Below, in pieces: positions 14,764 to 22,494 of a DNA stretch of 22,685 nt. The number at the start of each line of letters is the position of its first letter. Within the stretch, counting starts at the first letter, position 1. This DNA comes from JANLSO01 sp031362405. GTDB lineage: Bacteria; Actinomycetota; Thermoleophilia; Miltoncostaeales; Miltoncostaeaceae. Below the pieces are notes generated by a model. That model saw nothing but the letters and a program-made list of their open reading frames with translations, made no database searches and was not told where the DNA came from. The position numbers and the translations under genes are program-made. The stretch covers positions 1 through 22,685 of the forward strand of contig JANLSO010000093.1 of assembly GCA_031362405.1 (NCBI GenBank), given 5' to 3'.

Positions 14764-15728
14764 CTGCGATCCGCGTCGACGCTCCCCGTGATCGCACCCG
14801 TCGCCGGGTCGAGTCGGGTGATCGTCCCCGATGGAGCGTTGGCGACCCACACCGCCCCTGCTCCGACGGCGATGCGGGGTACTCCGACCTGTGCGGTCGC
14901 GATGTCGGTTTCAAGGTGCGTCTCGTTGTCAGGATTGATTCCGGTCAGACGTACGGTCCCACTGAGCGCGCCAAACTCGCCCGGGTGTGGGTTGCGGACA
15001 CCAATACTCCACACCCGGCCGATACCCACCGCCAGATCCGAGGTTGTTCTCGGTACGCCGGCAGTGCGGTTGGTCCACACGCGACCCAAGCCAAAGGCGG
15101 CCGTTCGAGGAACGCAGGGTATCCGCCCCCACTGCGTCACCCGTCCCGACGGAGTGACCGAGACCAGACGGCAGGGGCCAACGATGGGGCCGGCCTGTCC
15201 GCGTCGACGAGCTGTCGTCACCCAGACCACCCCGCGGCCCACGGCTACGTCCTGAGCGTTGCGCCCCACCCGGAAGACTCTGGGGCCGCGCACGGCAAGC
15301 CGCGCGGTCGTCGGGTCGATGCGCAGCAGTTGCCGGGCGCCCAGAACCCAAACGGCACCGGCGCCGACCGCGATTGCGCGCGGGTTGATCCCGAGCCGGG
15401 TGAGGCCTCGTGTTCGTCGCCCCGTCGCAGGGTGGAACTGCATCAGCACGCCATATCGGCAGCGAGGCCGAACGCATGGCCCGATGCCCCAGATGCCCCC
15501 TGCACCCACCGCGAGATCACGTACGTACGCGGGTCGGGTCGAAAGGCGATGGGTGACCACAAGCGTTTCGGTGTCGATACGCGCGAGCTTGAGGGACGCC
15601 ACCGAGGCGAAGACCGCATCGTCGGTGGCGGCGACGGCACCAATCGGCCCCGGGCTCTCCTTGCCAGCCGCGGGGGCGGCAACCAACACGGCGATGACAA
15701 GTGGAGAGATGAGTGTGCGCAACGTCAT
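14760..15728 (-). CDS. Secreted beta-propeller (YncE/Vgb-like repeat) protein
   Basis: This encodes 322 residues from ATG 15728, followed by a signal peptide (MTLRTLISPLVIAVLVAAPA-AG). The open frame extends far upstream to 16580, but that is the antisense of surE, so I reject it. The mature protein is a series of similar blades with the motif IAVGAGAVWV and close variants (LAVGAGGIWGIG, VAVGRGVVWVTT, LAVGIGRVWSIG), each followed by a strand with R-IDP-T or DPATG. This is the repeat of Vgb/YncE-like seven-bladed propellers. At least five or six copies are visible. Its stop overlaps the start of the sigma factor, and it is the first gene of the reverse-strand unit. It may supply the exported ligand or partner of the anti-sigma propeller; this is inference. 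Confidence 0.8.
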   Translation of the reverse strand: MTLRTLISPLVIAVLVAAPAAGKESPGPIGAVAATDDAVFASVASLKLARIDTETLVVTHRLSTRPAYVRDLAVGAGGIWGIGPCVRPRCRYGVLMQFHPATGRRTRGLTRLGINPRAIAVGAGAVWVLGARQLLRIDPTTARLAVRGPRVFRVGRNAQDVAVGRGVVWVTTARRRGQAGPIVGPCRLVSVTPSGRVTQWGRIPCVPRTAAFGLGRVWTNRTAGVPRTTSDLAVGIGRVWSIGVRNPHPGEFGALSGTVRLTGINPDNETHLETDIATAQVGVPRIAVGAGAVWVANAPSGTITRLDPATGAITGSVDADRR

Positions 15729-15776
15729 GCCCGTGGTACGGATGCGGGCCGGGTCTGCGTCCCGGGAGGGCCGGTC

Positions 15777-15782
15777 TATACT
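15777..15782 (+). promoter_or_regulatory. Candidate -10 box (TATACT) for surE-HAD-ligA
   Basis: TATACT at 15777-15782 is a good -10 hexamer in a GC-rich stretch. No convincing -35 box is visible. Transcription from about 15788-15790 would leave only five to seven bases before the surE ATG at 15795, giving a leaderless or nearly leaderless mRNA, which is common in actinobacteria. The GGGAGGG upstream is 25 bases from the ATG and too far away for a ribosome site. Confidence 0.5.
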
Positions 15783-15794
15783 CGCACTCGGCCG

Positions 15795-16592
15795 ATGACG
15801 CACATTCTCGTGACCAACGACGACGGTGTTTCGTCGCCCGGACTTCTCGCACTGAAGCAGGCTCTCGACGCGGTCGGTACCGTGAGTGTGATTGCCCCCG
15901 ACCGTAACCGCAGCGCCATCGCGCGCAGCATTACGATCCGCGCGCCGCTTCACGTCGAGGAGGTGCGGCTCGTCGACGGATCGGTGGCGCACGCGACCGA
16001 CGGGACGCCGGTTGACTGCGTGCGATTCGCGACCCTGGGCCTCCTCGGCACGCCCCCCGACATCATCGTCAGCGGGATCAACATCGGGGTGAACCTCGGA
16101 GACGACGTCACGTACTCCGGCACCGTCGCGGCCGCCTTGGAGGGATCGCTGCTCGGCTGGCCGGCGATCGCCGTCTCGCAAGACTCCTCGGGTCGCCCAA
16201 GTGATCGCGACAATCCCGCCCACTACGACTTTCGGGCGGTCGCGGCATTCGTGGCGGGCCTGGTGACGCCCCTGATGGCCGAGAGCTTTCCACGCAACGT
16301 CGTCCTCAACGTCAACGGGCCGGCGCTCGACCCCGACGTCGCGCCGCGCGCCCGCATCACGCGGCTCGGCCGTCGTATCTACGACGATCGGCTGATTCTC
16401 GAGTCGACCGATGGCCCCCGCCGACGCTTCACGATCTACGGGGAGAATCCCTCGCACCACCCGGAGCAGGGCACCGACTTCGCCGCCGTCGAGGAGGGTG
16501 TGATCTCCGTCACACCGTTGCACTTCGAGCTCACTGACGAGACCGGCATGGAGACCCTCGAACGGCTCCTCACCAATCACGTCGCGCCATGA
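15795..16592 (+). CDS. surE: 5'/3'-nucleotidase SurE
   Basis: This encodes 265 residues, the usual family length. The start ATG 15795 puts the signature MTHILVTNDDG at the N-terminus. Asn8, Asp9 and Asp10 supply metal ligands, and further signatures are APDRNRSAIARSIT, VSGINIGVNLGDDV (metal-ligand Asn) and TYSGTVAAALEG. A metal-dependent phosphatase of nucleoside monophosphates, acting in the cytoplasm on stress-related nucleotides (family knowledge). C-terminal residues contain YGENPSHHPEQGTDFAAVEE and GVISVTPLHFELT, as in SurE. The stop overlaps the next gene (ATGA 16589-16592). The frame is open upstream to 14916 but the earlier part is antisense to the propeller gene. The intact gene contrasts with the decayed region to its left. 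Confidence 0.95.
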   Translation: MTHILVTNDDGVSSPGLLALKQALDAVGTVSVIAPDRNRSAIARSITIRAPLHVEEVRLVDGSVAHATDGTPVDCVRFATLGLLGTPPDIIVSGINIGVNLGDDVTYSGTVAAALEGSLLGWPAIAVSQDSSGRPSDRDNPAHYDFRAVAAFVAGLVTPLMAESFPRNVVLNVNGPALDPDVAPRARITRLGRRIYDDRLILESTDGPRRRFTIYGENPSHHPEQGTDFAAVEEGVISVTPLHFELTDETGMETLERLLTNHVAP

Positions 16593-17233
16593 TCGGCTAC
16601 GACCCGATCCTGCTCGACCTTGACGGAACGGTCATCGACACGGTCGCTTTGATCCGCGAAAGCCACCGCCATGCCGTGCGCACCGTGCTCGGCCGTGAGA
16701 TGACCGATCAACAGCTCGTCAGCCAGGTCGGGCGCCCGCTGATGGAGCAGATGCAGGTGTTCTCGCCCGAACACGCCGACGAGCTCTTTCGCGTCTACCG
16801 CGAGTGGAATCATGCGAATACCGCGGCCCTCATCGCGTCGTACGACGGGATCGACGGTGTCCTCGCCGCTCTCAAAGCCGACGGCCGAACACTCGGCATC
16901 GTGACCTCGAAGTCTCGCGACGCGGTCGATCTGGCATTTGCGAGCATCCCGATCGAGCACTACTTCGATGTCGTGATCACGGCCGACGACTCCATCCTGC
17001 ACAAGCCCAACGCCGAGCCCGTTCTCGCGGGCTTCGAGGCCCTCGGCCGCTCGCTGAACAGCGGCTGCTACGTCGGTGATGCCCCGTTCGATCTACAGGC
17101 TGCCGCGGCCGCCGGGGTCGCGGGGATCGGTGTGACCTGGGGCTTCTTCTCACGGTCGGCCCTGGAGGCCAGGAAGCCCCGGGTGATCGTCGACACGCCG
17201 GAGGAACTGCTCTCCACACTTCGCGGCGTATGA
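16589..17233 (+). CDS. HAD-family phosphatase (phosphoglycolate/pyrophosphatase-like)
   Basis: This encodes 214 residues and starts at the ATGA overlap with surE. All four HAD motifs are present. Motif I is DLDGT, with nucleophile Asp10 and acid Asp12. Motif II is VTSKS, motif III Lys lies in KPNAEP, and motif IV is GDAPFDLQAA. The helical cap sits between motifs I and II (about residues 18-85), so it is the C1-cap group with Gph, PpaX and beta-phosphoglucomutase-like enzymes. Substrate cannot be read from the sequence; phosphoglycolate clearance or pyrophosphate hydrolysis are the common roles of this clade. The C-terminus overlaps the ligA start by ATGA (17230-17233), so the three genes surE, HAD and ligA are translationally coupled. 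A link to nucleotide housekeeping fits both neighbours. Confidence 0.9.
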   Translation: MIGYDPILLDLDGTVIDTVALIRESHRHAVRTVLGREMTDQQLVSQVGRPLMEQMQVFSPEHADELFRVYREWNHANTAALIASYDGIDGVLAALKADGRTLGIVTSKSRDAVDLAFASIPIEHYFDVVITADDSILHKPNAEPVLAGFEALGRSLNSGCYVGDAPFDLQAAAAAGVAGIGVTWGFFSRSALEARKPRVIVDTPEELLSTLRGV

Positions 17234-19272
17234 ACCCGGCCGCCCGCGTCGAGGAGTTACGGGGCCTCGTCGATCAGGCGAACCACGACTATTACGTGCG
17301 TGACGAGCCGGCTGTCGATGACCTCGTCTACGACGACTGGATGCGCGAGCTCCAGGCGCTGGAGGAAGCCCACCCGGAGTTCATCACCGCAACGTCGCCA
17401 ACCCAACGTGTCGGTGCTGCGCCATCGTCGCGTTTCGCGCCGATCCGTCACGCACTGCCGATGCTCAGCCTCGCGAACGCCCGGGGATCGCAGGAGTTGG
17501 TCGACTGGCACCGTCGGGCGCGGTCGATCGTGGAGGCCTCAGGGCTTGGTGGCGAGGAGATCGCCTTCGTGGTCGAGCCGAAGATCGACGGCCTCGCGAT
17601 CTCGCTTACCTACGAGAACGGGCGCCTGGTGCGCGGCGCGACCCGAGGCGATGGAACGGTGGGGGAGGACGTCACCGCGAACCTACTGACCATCCGGGCG
17701 ATCCCGACGGTTCTGCGGCTGCCGCCCGAGCGCACACCGGCCATGGTCGAGGTGCGCGGTGAGATCTACCTTCCGCTCGCACCCTTCGCCGAGTTCAACG
17801 CCACCCGGGCGGCGGCGGGGCTGCCCACCTTCGCCAATCCCCGCAACGCGGCGGCGGGGAGCCTTCGCCAGCTCGACCCGCGCCTGACCGCCGAGCGGCC
17901 ACTGTCGATCTGGTGCTACGGCCTCGGTGCGGCCGATGGTGTCACCGTCGCGACGCAGATGGAGCTTCTCGCCTGGCTCCGCGACGCGGGTTTCCGCGTA
18001 AACCCTGACATCAAGGCCCATCCCGACATCGCGGCCGTCGCCGAGGCATGTGCGTGGTGGGAGGCCCATCGAGCCGAGGTCGACTTCGACATCGACGGTG
18101 CCGTCGTAAAAATCGACCGTCTCGACGTGCAGGCGGCGCTCGGCAACATCGGCCGTGCCCCGCGCTGGGCGGTCGCGTACAAGTTCGCGCCGACCACCGC
18201 GACGACCCGCTTGCTCGATATCCCGATCAACGTCGGGCGCACCGGCGCTCTGATTCCCTACGCCGTGATGGAGCCGGTGACCGTCGGCGGTGTGACGGTC
18301 CGCCAGGCGACCCTGCACAACCACGAAGACGTGGCACGCAAGGGGCTCATGATCGGCGACCGCGTCATCGTGCAACGCGCCGGCGATGTCATCCCTCAGG
18401 TCGTCGGCCCGCTGGTGCAAGACCGCACCGGCGCGGAGCGCTCCTTCGTGATGCCCGAGCGATGCCCGGCATGTGACACGCCGATCGTCAAGACCGAGGG
18501 CGAGGTGCAGCTGCGCTGCCCGAACCGGTCGTGCCCGGCGCAGATCATCCAAAGCCTCGAGCACTTCGCCTCGCGTGGAGCGCTGGACATCGAAGGCGTC
18601 GGCGAGAAGACCGTCGTGCGCTTCTACGAGGCGGGGCTCGTGAAGAACGTCGCCGACATCTACGACCTCGCACAGCACGAGCCGGAACTCGTCGCAATGG
18701 AGGGCTTCAAGGAGACCTCGGTACGCAACCTGCTCGACGCGATCGAAGCATCGAAGCAGCGCGAATGGCCGCGGGTGATCTACGGGCTCGGCATTCGCCA
18801 CGTCGGTGACATCACCGCTCGGGCACTGGCGCAGGTCGTCGCCTCGCTCGATGCACTCTTGGCCGCCGACGAGGATCTCCTTGCCGAGGCTGAGGGGATC
18901 GGCCCGATCGTGGCCGGTGCGGTCACTGATTTCCTCGCGTCTCCCGCCAACATCGAAACCCTCGAGCGGCTGCGGGCGGCGGGCCTTCAAATGGAGATGG
19001 AAGTCGTCGAGGCCCCGACCGACGGCCTGTTCGCCGGCCGCGTCGTCGTGGTCACCGGAACCATCGACGGCTTCAGTCGTGACGATGCGAAGCGGGCGGT
19101 GAGCGAGGCGGGCGGCAAGGCGACCGATTCGGTCAGCGCACGGACGTCTTTCGTGGTCGCCGGGCCGGGCGCGGGCTCAAAGCTCGCCAAGGCGGAGAAG
19201 CTCGGCGTGCCGGTGATCGACGCCGACGGCTTCCGTGCCATCCTCGCTGGCGAGGCCACTCCGCCGGGATAG
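17230..19272 (+). CDS. ligA: NAD-dependent DNA ligase LigA
   Basis: This encodes 680 residues, full length. The N-terminal Ia region (about residues 1-65, with DQANHDYYVRDEPAVDDLVY) binds NMN. The adenylation domain has EPKIDGLAI with the catalytic Lys118 and Asp120, then ATRGDGTVGEDVT and later VVKIDR. The OB domain has the GRTGALIPYAVMEPVTVGG motif. The Cys4 zinc finger is CPACDTPIVKTEGE with two further Cys in LRCPNRSCPAQI. Helix-hairpin-helix repeats are around IEGVGEKTVVRFY and GIRHVGDITARALA. The BRCT domain (about 595-680) has FAGRVVVVTGTIDGFSRDDA. It seals nicks during replication and repair with NAD+. The stop is TAG 19270-19272, two bases from the convergent dacB stop. Confidence 0.97.
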   Translation: MNPAARVEELRGLVDQANHDYYVRDEPAVDDLVYDDWMRELQALEEAHPEFITATSPTQRVGAAPSSRFAPIRHALPMLSLANARGSQELVDWHRRARSIVEASGLGGEEIAFVVEPKIDGLAISLTYENGRLVRGATRGDGTVGEDVTANLLTIRAIPTVLRLPPERTPAMVEVRGEIYLPLAPFAEFNATRAAAGLPTFANPRNAAAGSLRQLDPRLTAERPLSIWCYGLGAADGVTVATQMELLAWLRDAGFRVNPDIKAHPDIAAVAEACAWWEAHRAEVDFDIDGAVVKIDRLDVQAALGNIGRAPRWAVAYKFAPTTATTRLLDIPINVGRTGALIPYAVMEPVTVGGVTVRQATLHNHEDVARKGLMIGDRVIVQRAGDVIPQVVGPLVQDRTGAERSFVMPERCPACDTPIVKTEGEVQLRCPNRSCPAQIIQSLEHFASRGALDIEGVGEKTVVRFYEAGLVKNVADIYDLAQHEPELVAMEGFKETSVRNLLDAIEASKQREWPRVIYGLGIRHVGDITARALAQVVASLDALLAADEDLLAEAEGIGPIVAGAVTDFLASPANIETLERLRAAGLQMEMEVVEAPTDGLFAGRVVVVTGTIDGFSRDDAKRAVSEAGGKATDSVSARTSFVVAGPGAGSKLAKAEKLGVPVIDADGFRAILAGEATPPG

Positions 19273-19274
19273 CC

Positions 19275-20669
19275 CTACCGCGACGCCGCAGGCGTCTGGG
19301 GCAGGGGGGCTGTGGGTGTCGTCGTGGTCACCGGCGATCCCGGAAGCGGCGCCGAGTCGTCGGCAGCGCCACCGGCGAGCAGCGTCACCACCCGCTCCTG
19401 GGTTGTCTTGGCGCCGCCGATGTCGCCGTCGTTCATGAGGAACGCGAACGCGTAGCGGGTCCCACCGATGCTGGTCACCGTGCCGGCGAGGCTCGAGACC
19501 CCGTTGATGTAGCCGGTCTTGGCCCGGACCCGCGAACGCGCCGGCTCATTGAGGAACCTGCGGATCAACGTGCCCTCGCCGCCCCGGGGGAGCGAGTCGA
19601 TCAGCGAGCGACCCCACGTCGGCTCGGCGTCGGCCGCCGCAAGCAGGCGCACGAAGCTGCTGGCCGAAACACGGTTGGCGCGCGACAGCCCGGAGCCGTC
19701 AACGAGGCGGTCGCCCGCACCGAGAATTCCCCGATCGTTGAGCAGCGCGGTGGTCACCCGTGAACCCTCCGCGGTGGATCCCCGCGTACCGGCATACGCC
19801 CCGACGTCTTTGCGCAGTGTTTCGGCGATGAAGTTGTCGCTCTCGTGGTTCATCACGAACAGGATTCGCCGAAGGGTCGGCGACTTCACCGACGCCACAA
19901 GCCGTGCGCCCCGCGGTGTCACGACGGTCCCGACGCCGCCGGTGTGGCGAACGCCGAGCCCCGCGAGCGTTTCACCCAAACGGGTCGCGGCGGCCCGCGG
20001 CGGATCCGTCACGTACCGGCTTTGGCCCGATCCGGCGTGGCCCTGGTTGACCGAGAGCCCCGAGAGCGGAGGGCAATACAGCGCGTAGTAGCTGCGCCAC
20101 TGGTCGCCGACCCGCCGACTGTCGAGGAAGGACTCGTCGGCGAGAAGACGGCCTTTGACTCGGCGCACACCCTCCGAGCGGACGGGCCGCGCCAGGTCGG
20201 TGAAGGCACCGCCGGTGCTGCTCAGGTACGCCCGCGCATACGCCCGTGTCGAGAGCACGGGATCGCCGAAACCCTTCAGTACGAGGTCGCCGCTCAGGAC
20301 GGCACCTTCACGTACCGCGCCGGGCGCCTCGTAGAGATGGGTCTCGAAACGGAAGTCGGGGGTCAGGGCCAAGAGGGCCCCGGCGGACGTCACGAGCTTC
20401 ATCGTCGATGCCGGGGTGTAACCCGTATCGGCCGCAAACGAGGCGATGGGAACCGGGCCAGCCGCGTCGAGGCGCCAGACGAGCGCCCCCGTCGAGGGGT
20501 GACCGGTCGTCCAGTTCGCGAGTGCCGTGCGGACCGCCGATGATTTCGGGGTCGCGGCGGGCGCACCAACGAGAAGGCCGGCGACCGCAAGAAGCGCGGC
20601 GCCGGCCAGACCCGTTCGGGATGGGGGCCGACCCGCGGGTCGGGAGCCCCGGGTGTGGTTCCGGCTCAG
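19275..20669 (-). CDS. dacB: D-alanyl-D-alanine carboxypeptidase/endopeptidase (PBP4 family)
   Basis: This encodes about 464 residues in the DacB family (477 in E. coli). All three penicillin-binding motifs are present: ASTMK (Ser88-x-x-Lys91 in this numbering), SDN (277-279, in HESDNFIAE) and KTG (384-386, in RAKTGYINGV). A hydrophobic stretch, LAGAALLAVAGLLVGAPA, near the N-terminus is the signal peptide. The start is unclear because there is no ATG or GTG between the small HTH gene and the signal. A CTG at 20669 overlaps the TGA of that gene (CTGA, 20666-20669) and is my choice. The frame is open further upstream but there covers the HTH gene. It trims peptidoglycan in the cell wall. The Pro/Thr tail (TTTTPTAPLPQTPA) is a linker. 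Convergent with ligA with a two-base gap. Confidence 0.88.
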   Translation of the reverse strand: MSRNHTRGSRPAGRPPSRTGLAGAALLAVAGLLVGAPAATPKSSAVRTALANWTTGHPSTGALVWRLDAAGPVPIASFAADTGYTPASTMKLVTSAGALLALTPDFRFETHLYEAPGAVREGAVLSGDLVLKGFGDPVLSTRAYARAYLSSTGGAFTDLARPVRSEGVRRVKGRLLADESFLDSRRVGDQWRSYYALYCPPLSGLSVNQGHAGSGQSRYVTDPPRAAATRLGETLAGLGVRHTGGVGTVVTPRGARLVASVKSPTLRRILFVMNHESDNFIAETLRKDVGAYAGTRGSTAEGSRVTTALLNDRGILGAGDRLVDGSGLSRANRVSASSFVRLLAAADAEPTWGRSLIDSLPRGGEGTLIRRFLNEPARSRVRAKTGYINGVSSLAGTVTSIGGTRYAFAFLMNDGDIGGAKTTQERVVTLLAGGAADDSAPLPGSPVTTTTPTAPLPQTPAASR

Positions 20670-20866
20670 CCGGAGGAGGGCACGAGCAGCGACTCGGAGC
20701 CCTCCGGGAGCCGTCGTCCGGCGGCGGCCATCGAGTTCATAAACAGCATCTTGTCGATGCGTCCGTTGTAGATCGGAACCGACTCCAACATGCAGAGCTT
20801 CACGACTTCCTTGCGTGACACCCCGGTTGCTTCGGAAAGCTCGTCGGGGGTGAGGTGAACGGCCAT
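20666..20866 (-). CDS. Small helix-turn-helix protein, excisionase/MerR-like
   Basis: This encodes 66 residues. The ATG at 20866 is preceded by GAGGAGG with five bases spacing, the best ribosome site in this part. LTPDELSEATGVSRKEVVKL is a helix-turn-helix of the excisionase/MerR type, followed by a short wing-like PIYNGRIDKMLFMNSMAAA. A Ser/Pro-rich end completes it. Its stop overlaps the candidate CTG start of dacB, so translation is probably coupled. It is too small for an effector domain. There is no integrase or phage gene nearby, so a phage excisionase role is unlikely; a regulator of cell-wall gene expression is inference. Confidence 0.7.
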   Translation of the reverse strand: MAVHLTPDELSEATGVSRKEVVKLCMLESVPIYNGRIDKMLFMNSMAAAGRRLPEGSESLLVPSSG

Positions 20867-20929
20867 GCGGACCTCCTCGTCGGTCTGCGGACCCGCTCAC
20901 CAAAGCGCCTCGACCGGCGGCTTCGGGGG

Positions 20930-20950
20930 GCGGGTTCGGAACGAACCCGC
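20930..20950. repeat. 9-bp inverted repeat upstream of the small HTH gene
   Basis: GCGGGTTCG (20930-20938) and CGAACCCGC (20942-20950) flank GAA. It lies 64-84 bases upstream of the start at 20866, in a 263-base intergenic stretch. It could be an operator for the HTH protein or an RNA hairpin in the leader. The remainder of 20867-21129 holds nothing I can assign. Confidence 0.45.
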
Positions 20951-21129
20951 GCCTCTACCGCAAAGGTGAAGACACGAGAGATCGTGCGTACATGCACAAG
21001 AGGTTAGCTCGCTCATCGGTCGGCATTCAACCGGGTGAGGAGCTGCGACGGAAGTTGTGGCGGTACGAGCGGGCGAAGTTCGCACCGCCCCTCACACCAA
21101 GTCAGCGAAACCTTCTGATCGATCGGGTA

Positions 21130-21930
21130 TCAGCTCACGCCCACGCCATGCCCCGGTGAAGGGCGTCTGCGCAGCCGCGCCATGCTCCACAGATGCGCTG
21201 CCACAAAACCGATTGCGATGACGAGGCCACCGGCGAGGCTGTCGACGACGTAGTGGTTGGCCGTTCCGGTGATCGTCAAGAACACGAGCGCCGGGTACGA
21301 CATGGCGGCGATTCGCAGCGGCCAGCTTCGCACCAGCAGCGCCACGACCACCCCGATCATGAACGCGTACCCGAAGTGCATCGACGGCACTGCCGCGTGC
21401 GGGTTGAACCAGCCGGAGAACACGCCGCCGTGAAGGTCGATGTCGCTCAGACCACCAAGAGTGTCGACGAAGCCGTCGCCCGAGACCAACCGCGGGGGTG
21501 CTACCGGAAAGACCATGAAGATTGCCAAGGCGACGCCGTTCGCGAGGAGAAAGGCGTTGCGGACGTACGGGTAGATGCGCCGCTGCTTTCGGTAGAGCCA
21601 CACGAAGAACAGCGGGGTGATGATCCAGTGGCCGTAGAGGTAGAAGTAGTTCAGCGCCTCGGTGAGCGGAACGTGGTTCAGCAGCCACTGCTGGATGTTG
21701 AGCTCGACGAACAGGCCGGCACTCTTTTCGATGCTGATGACACCGGCGGCGTTCTCGAAGGCGGTCGACGGGTCGCCCAGCACCAGCGCACGCGAGAGCT
21801 GGTACGCGACCAGGGCAACGAGGAAAATCCCCACCTCGCGCAGCCCGGGGCGTTGGCGCAGGGCAGCGAGAAGCCGCCGTGCCGCGGGCCGGGGAGAGGA
21901 GTGCGGTGTGGTGACTTTCGACGTGGTCAT
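21130..21930 (-). CDS. PAP2-superfamily membrane phosphatase/phosphotransferase
   Basis: This encodes 266 residues from ATG 21930. A GTG at 21951 could add seven residues, and no Shine-Dalgarno decides between them. About six membrane helices are visible. The catalytic signatures of the PAP2/Aur1-like family are near the C-terminal half: NPHAAVPSMHFGYAFM (the P-S-x-H motif with the general base His) and, about 40 residues later, GTANHYVVDSLAGG (the H-x3-D motif with the nucleophile His). NYFYLYGHWIITPLFF earlier in the protein is also typical of the PAP2_3 group, which includes inositol-phosphotransfer enzymes. The sequence does not show the substrate; a lipid phosphate or phosphoinositol transfer is likely. 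It is a stand-alone gene, about 145 bases from the tRNA gene. Confidence 0.85.
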   Translation of the reverse strand: MTTSKVTTPHSSPRPAARRLLAALRQRPGLREVGIFLVALVAYQLSRALVLGDPSTAFENAAGVISIEKSAGLFVELNIQQWLLNHVPLTEALNYFYLYGHWIITPLFFVWLYRKQRRIYPYVRNAFLLANGVALAIFMVFPVAPPRLVSGDGFVDTLGGLSDIDLHGGVFSGWFNPHAAVPSMHFGYAFMIGVVVALLVRSWPLRIAAMSYPALVFLTITGTANHYVVDSLAGGLVIAIGFVAAHLWSMARLRRRPSPGHGVGVS

Positions 21931-22074
21931 GAGATGTATCGGCGCCGTCACAGGTGTACTGACTACGATCCCCCAACGGTACTACCCGTTTCAACGGCCG
22001 GGCAACTGCGCTTGGCCAGATGATTACCGCGCTGCGTCCTGCCGGGCCCCTGGATTCGCATGGCCCCCGTCAGC

Positions 22075-22080
22075 TACGAT
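22075..22080 (+). promoter_or_regulatory. Candidate -10 box (TACGAT) for tRNA-Pro
   Basis: TACGAT at 22075-22080 sits 15 bases before the first base of the tRNA, which would place the start of transcription near 22087. No clear -35 box at 16-18 bases upstream. Weak evidence based on position. Confidence 0.35.
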
Positions 22081-22095
22081 CCGTCGGCTGTACGG

Positions 22096-22169
22096 CGGGG
22101 TGTGGCGCAGCTTGGTAGCGCGCTCCGTTCGGGTCGGAGAGGTCCCCGGTTCAAATCCGGGCACCCCGA
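22096..22169 (+). tRNA. tRNA-Pro (anticodon CGG)
   Basis: The 74-base cloverleaf is complete. The acceptor stem CGGGGTG (22096-22102) pairs with CACCCCG (22162-22168), with discriminator A22169. The D stem is GCGC/GCGC. The anticodon stem CTCCG/CGGAG encloses loop TTCGGGT with anticodon CGG at 22130-22132, which reads proline CCG. The variable loop is five bases. The T stem CCCGG/CCGGG encloses TTCAAAT. The 3' CCA is not encoded. CCG is a heavily used proline codon in DNA this GC-rich. Confidence 0.95.
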
Positions 22170-22203
22170 TAGGCGGCACGTTGCCGCCGACCGCCGCGGC
22201 AGA

Positions 22204-22229
22204 TGGGCGGGCTCGAAGGAGCCCGCCCA
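22204..22229. terminator. Bidirectional terminator hairpin between tRNA-Pro and the NifU-like gene
   Basis: TGGGCGGGCTC (22204-22214) pairs perfectly with GAGCCCGCCCA (22219-22229) around a GAAG loop. It sits 34 bases after the tRNA and five bases beyond the stop of the convergent NifU-like gene. No T-run, but it is the natural terminator for both. Confidence 0.7.
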
Positions 22230-22233
22230 CCAC

Positions 22234-22467
22234 CTATACGGTCAGAACACCCTCGACTTCGGGGATCTGGCGGCGCAGCTCGGCTTCGATACCCAGGCTG
22301 AGCGTCGCCGTCGACATCGGGCATCCTCCGCACGAGCCCATCATGTGAAGGTGGACGAATCCCTCTTCGTCGAACTCGACGAGTTCCACGTCGCCGCCGT
22401 CGCTGTGAAGGGCAGGGCGGATCGTGTCGAGCACGTCCTCGATGCGCGTGAGAATCTCCGCCGACAT
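22234..22467 (-). CDS. NifU C-terminal-domain (Nfu-type) iron-sulfur scaffold protein
   Basis: This encodes 77 residues, which is the NifU C-terminal domain alone. It opens with IEDVLDTIRPALHSDGGDVE, the conserved N-terminal helix and HxDGGD signature, and carries the CGGCP motif (Cys46-x-x-Cys49) within MGSCGGCPMST, which binds a Fe-S cluster between two subunits. The C-terminal helix is SLGIEAELRRQIPEVEGV. The ATG at 22467 has GGAGGA close upstream. It helps deliver Fe-S clusters to target proteins in the cytoplasm. Its gene is divergent from a nitrilase-family gene with only 27 bases between the starts. Confidence 0.93.
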   Translation of the reverse strand: MSAEILTRIEDVLDTIRPALHSDGGDVELVEFDEEGFVHLHMMGSCGGCPMSTATLSLGIEAELRRQIPEVEGVLTV

Positions 22468-22494
22468 GGGTCCTCCGATTCAGGTAGTGAACAA

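Noticed and set aside
15729..16580. Upstream extension of the reverse-strand propeller ORF
   Set aside because: This part is antisense to surE, has no domain, and a signal peptide begins at 15728.
20930..20950. SOS box upstream of the small HTH gene
   Set aside because: The half-sites are in the opposite order (GTTC then GAAC) to the actinobacterial LexA box.
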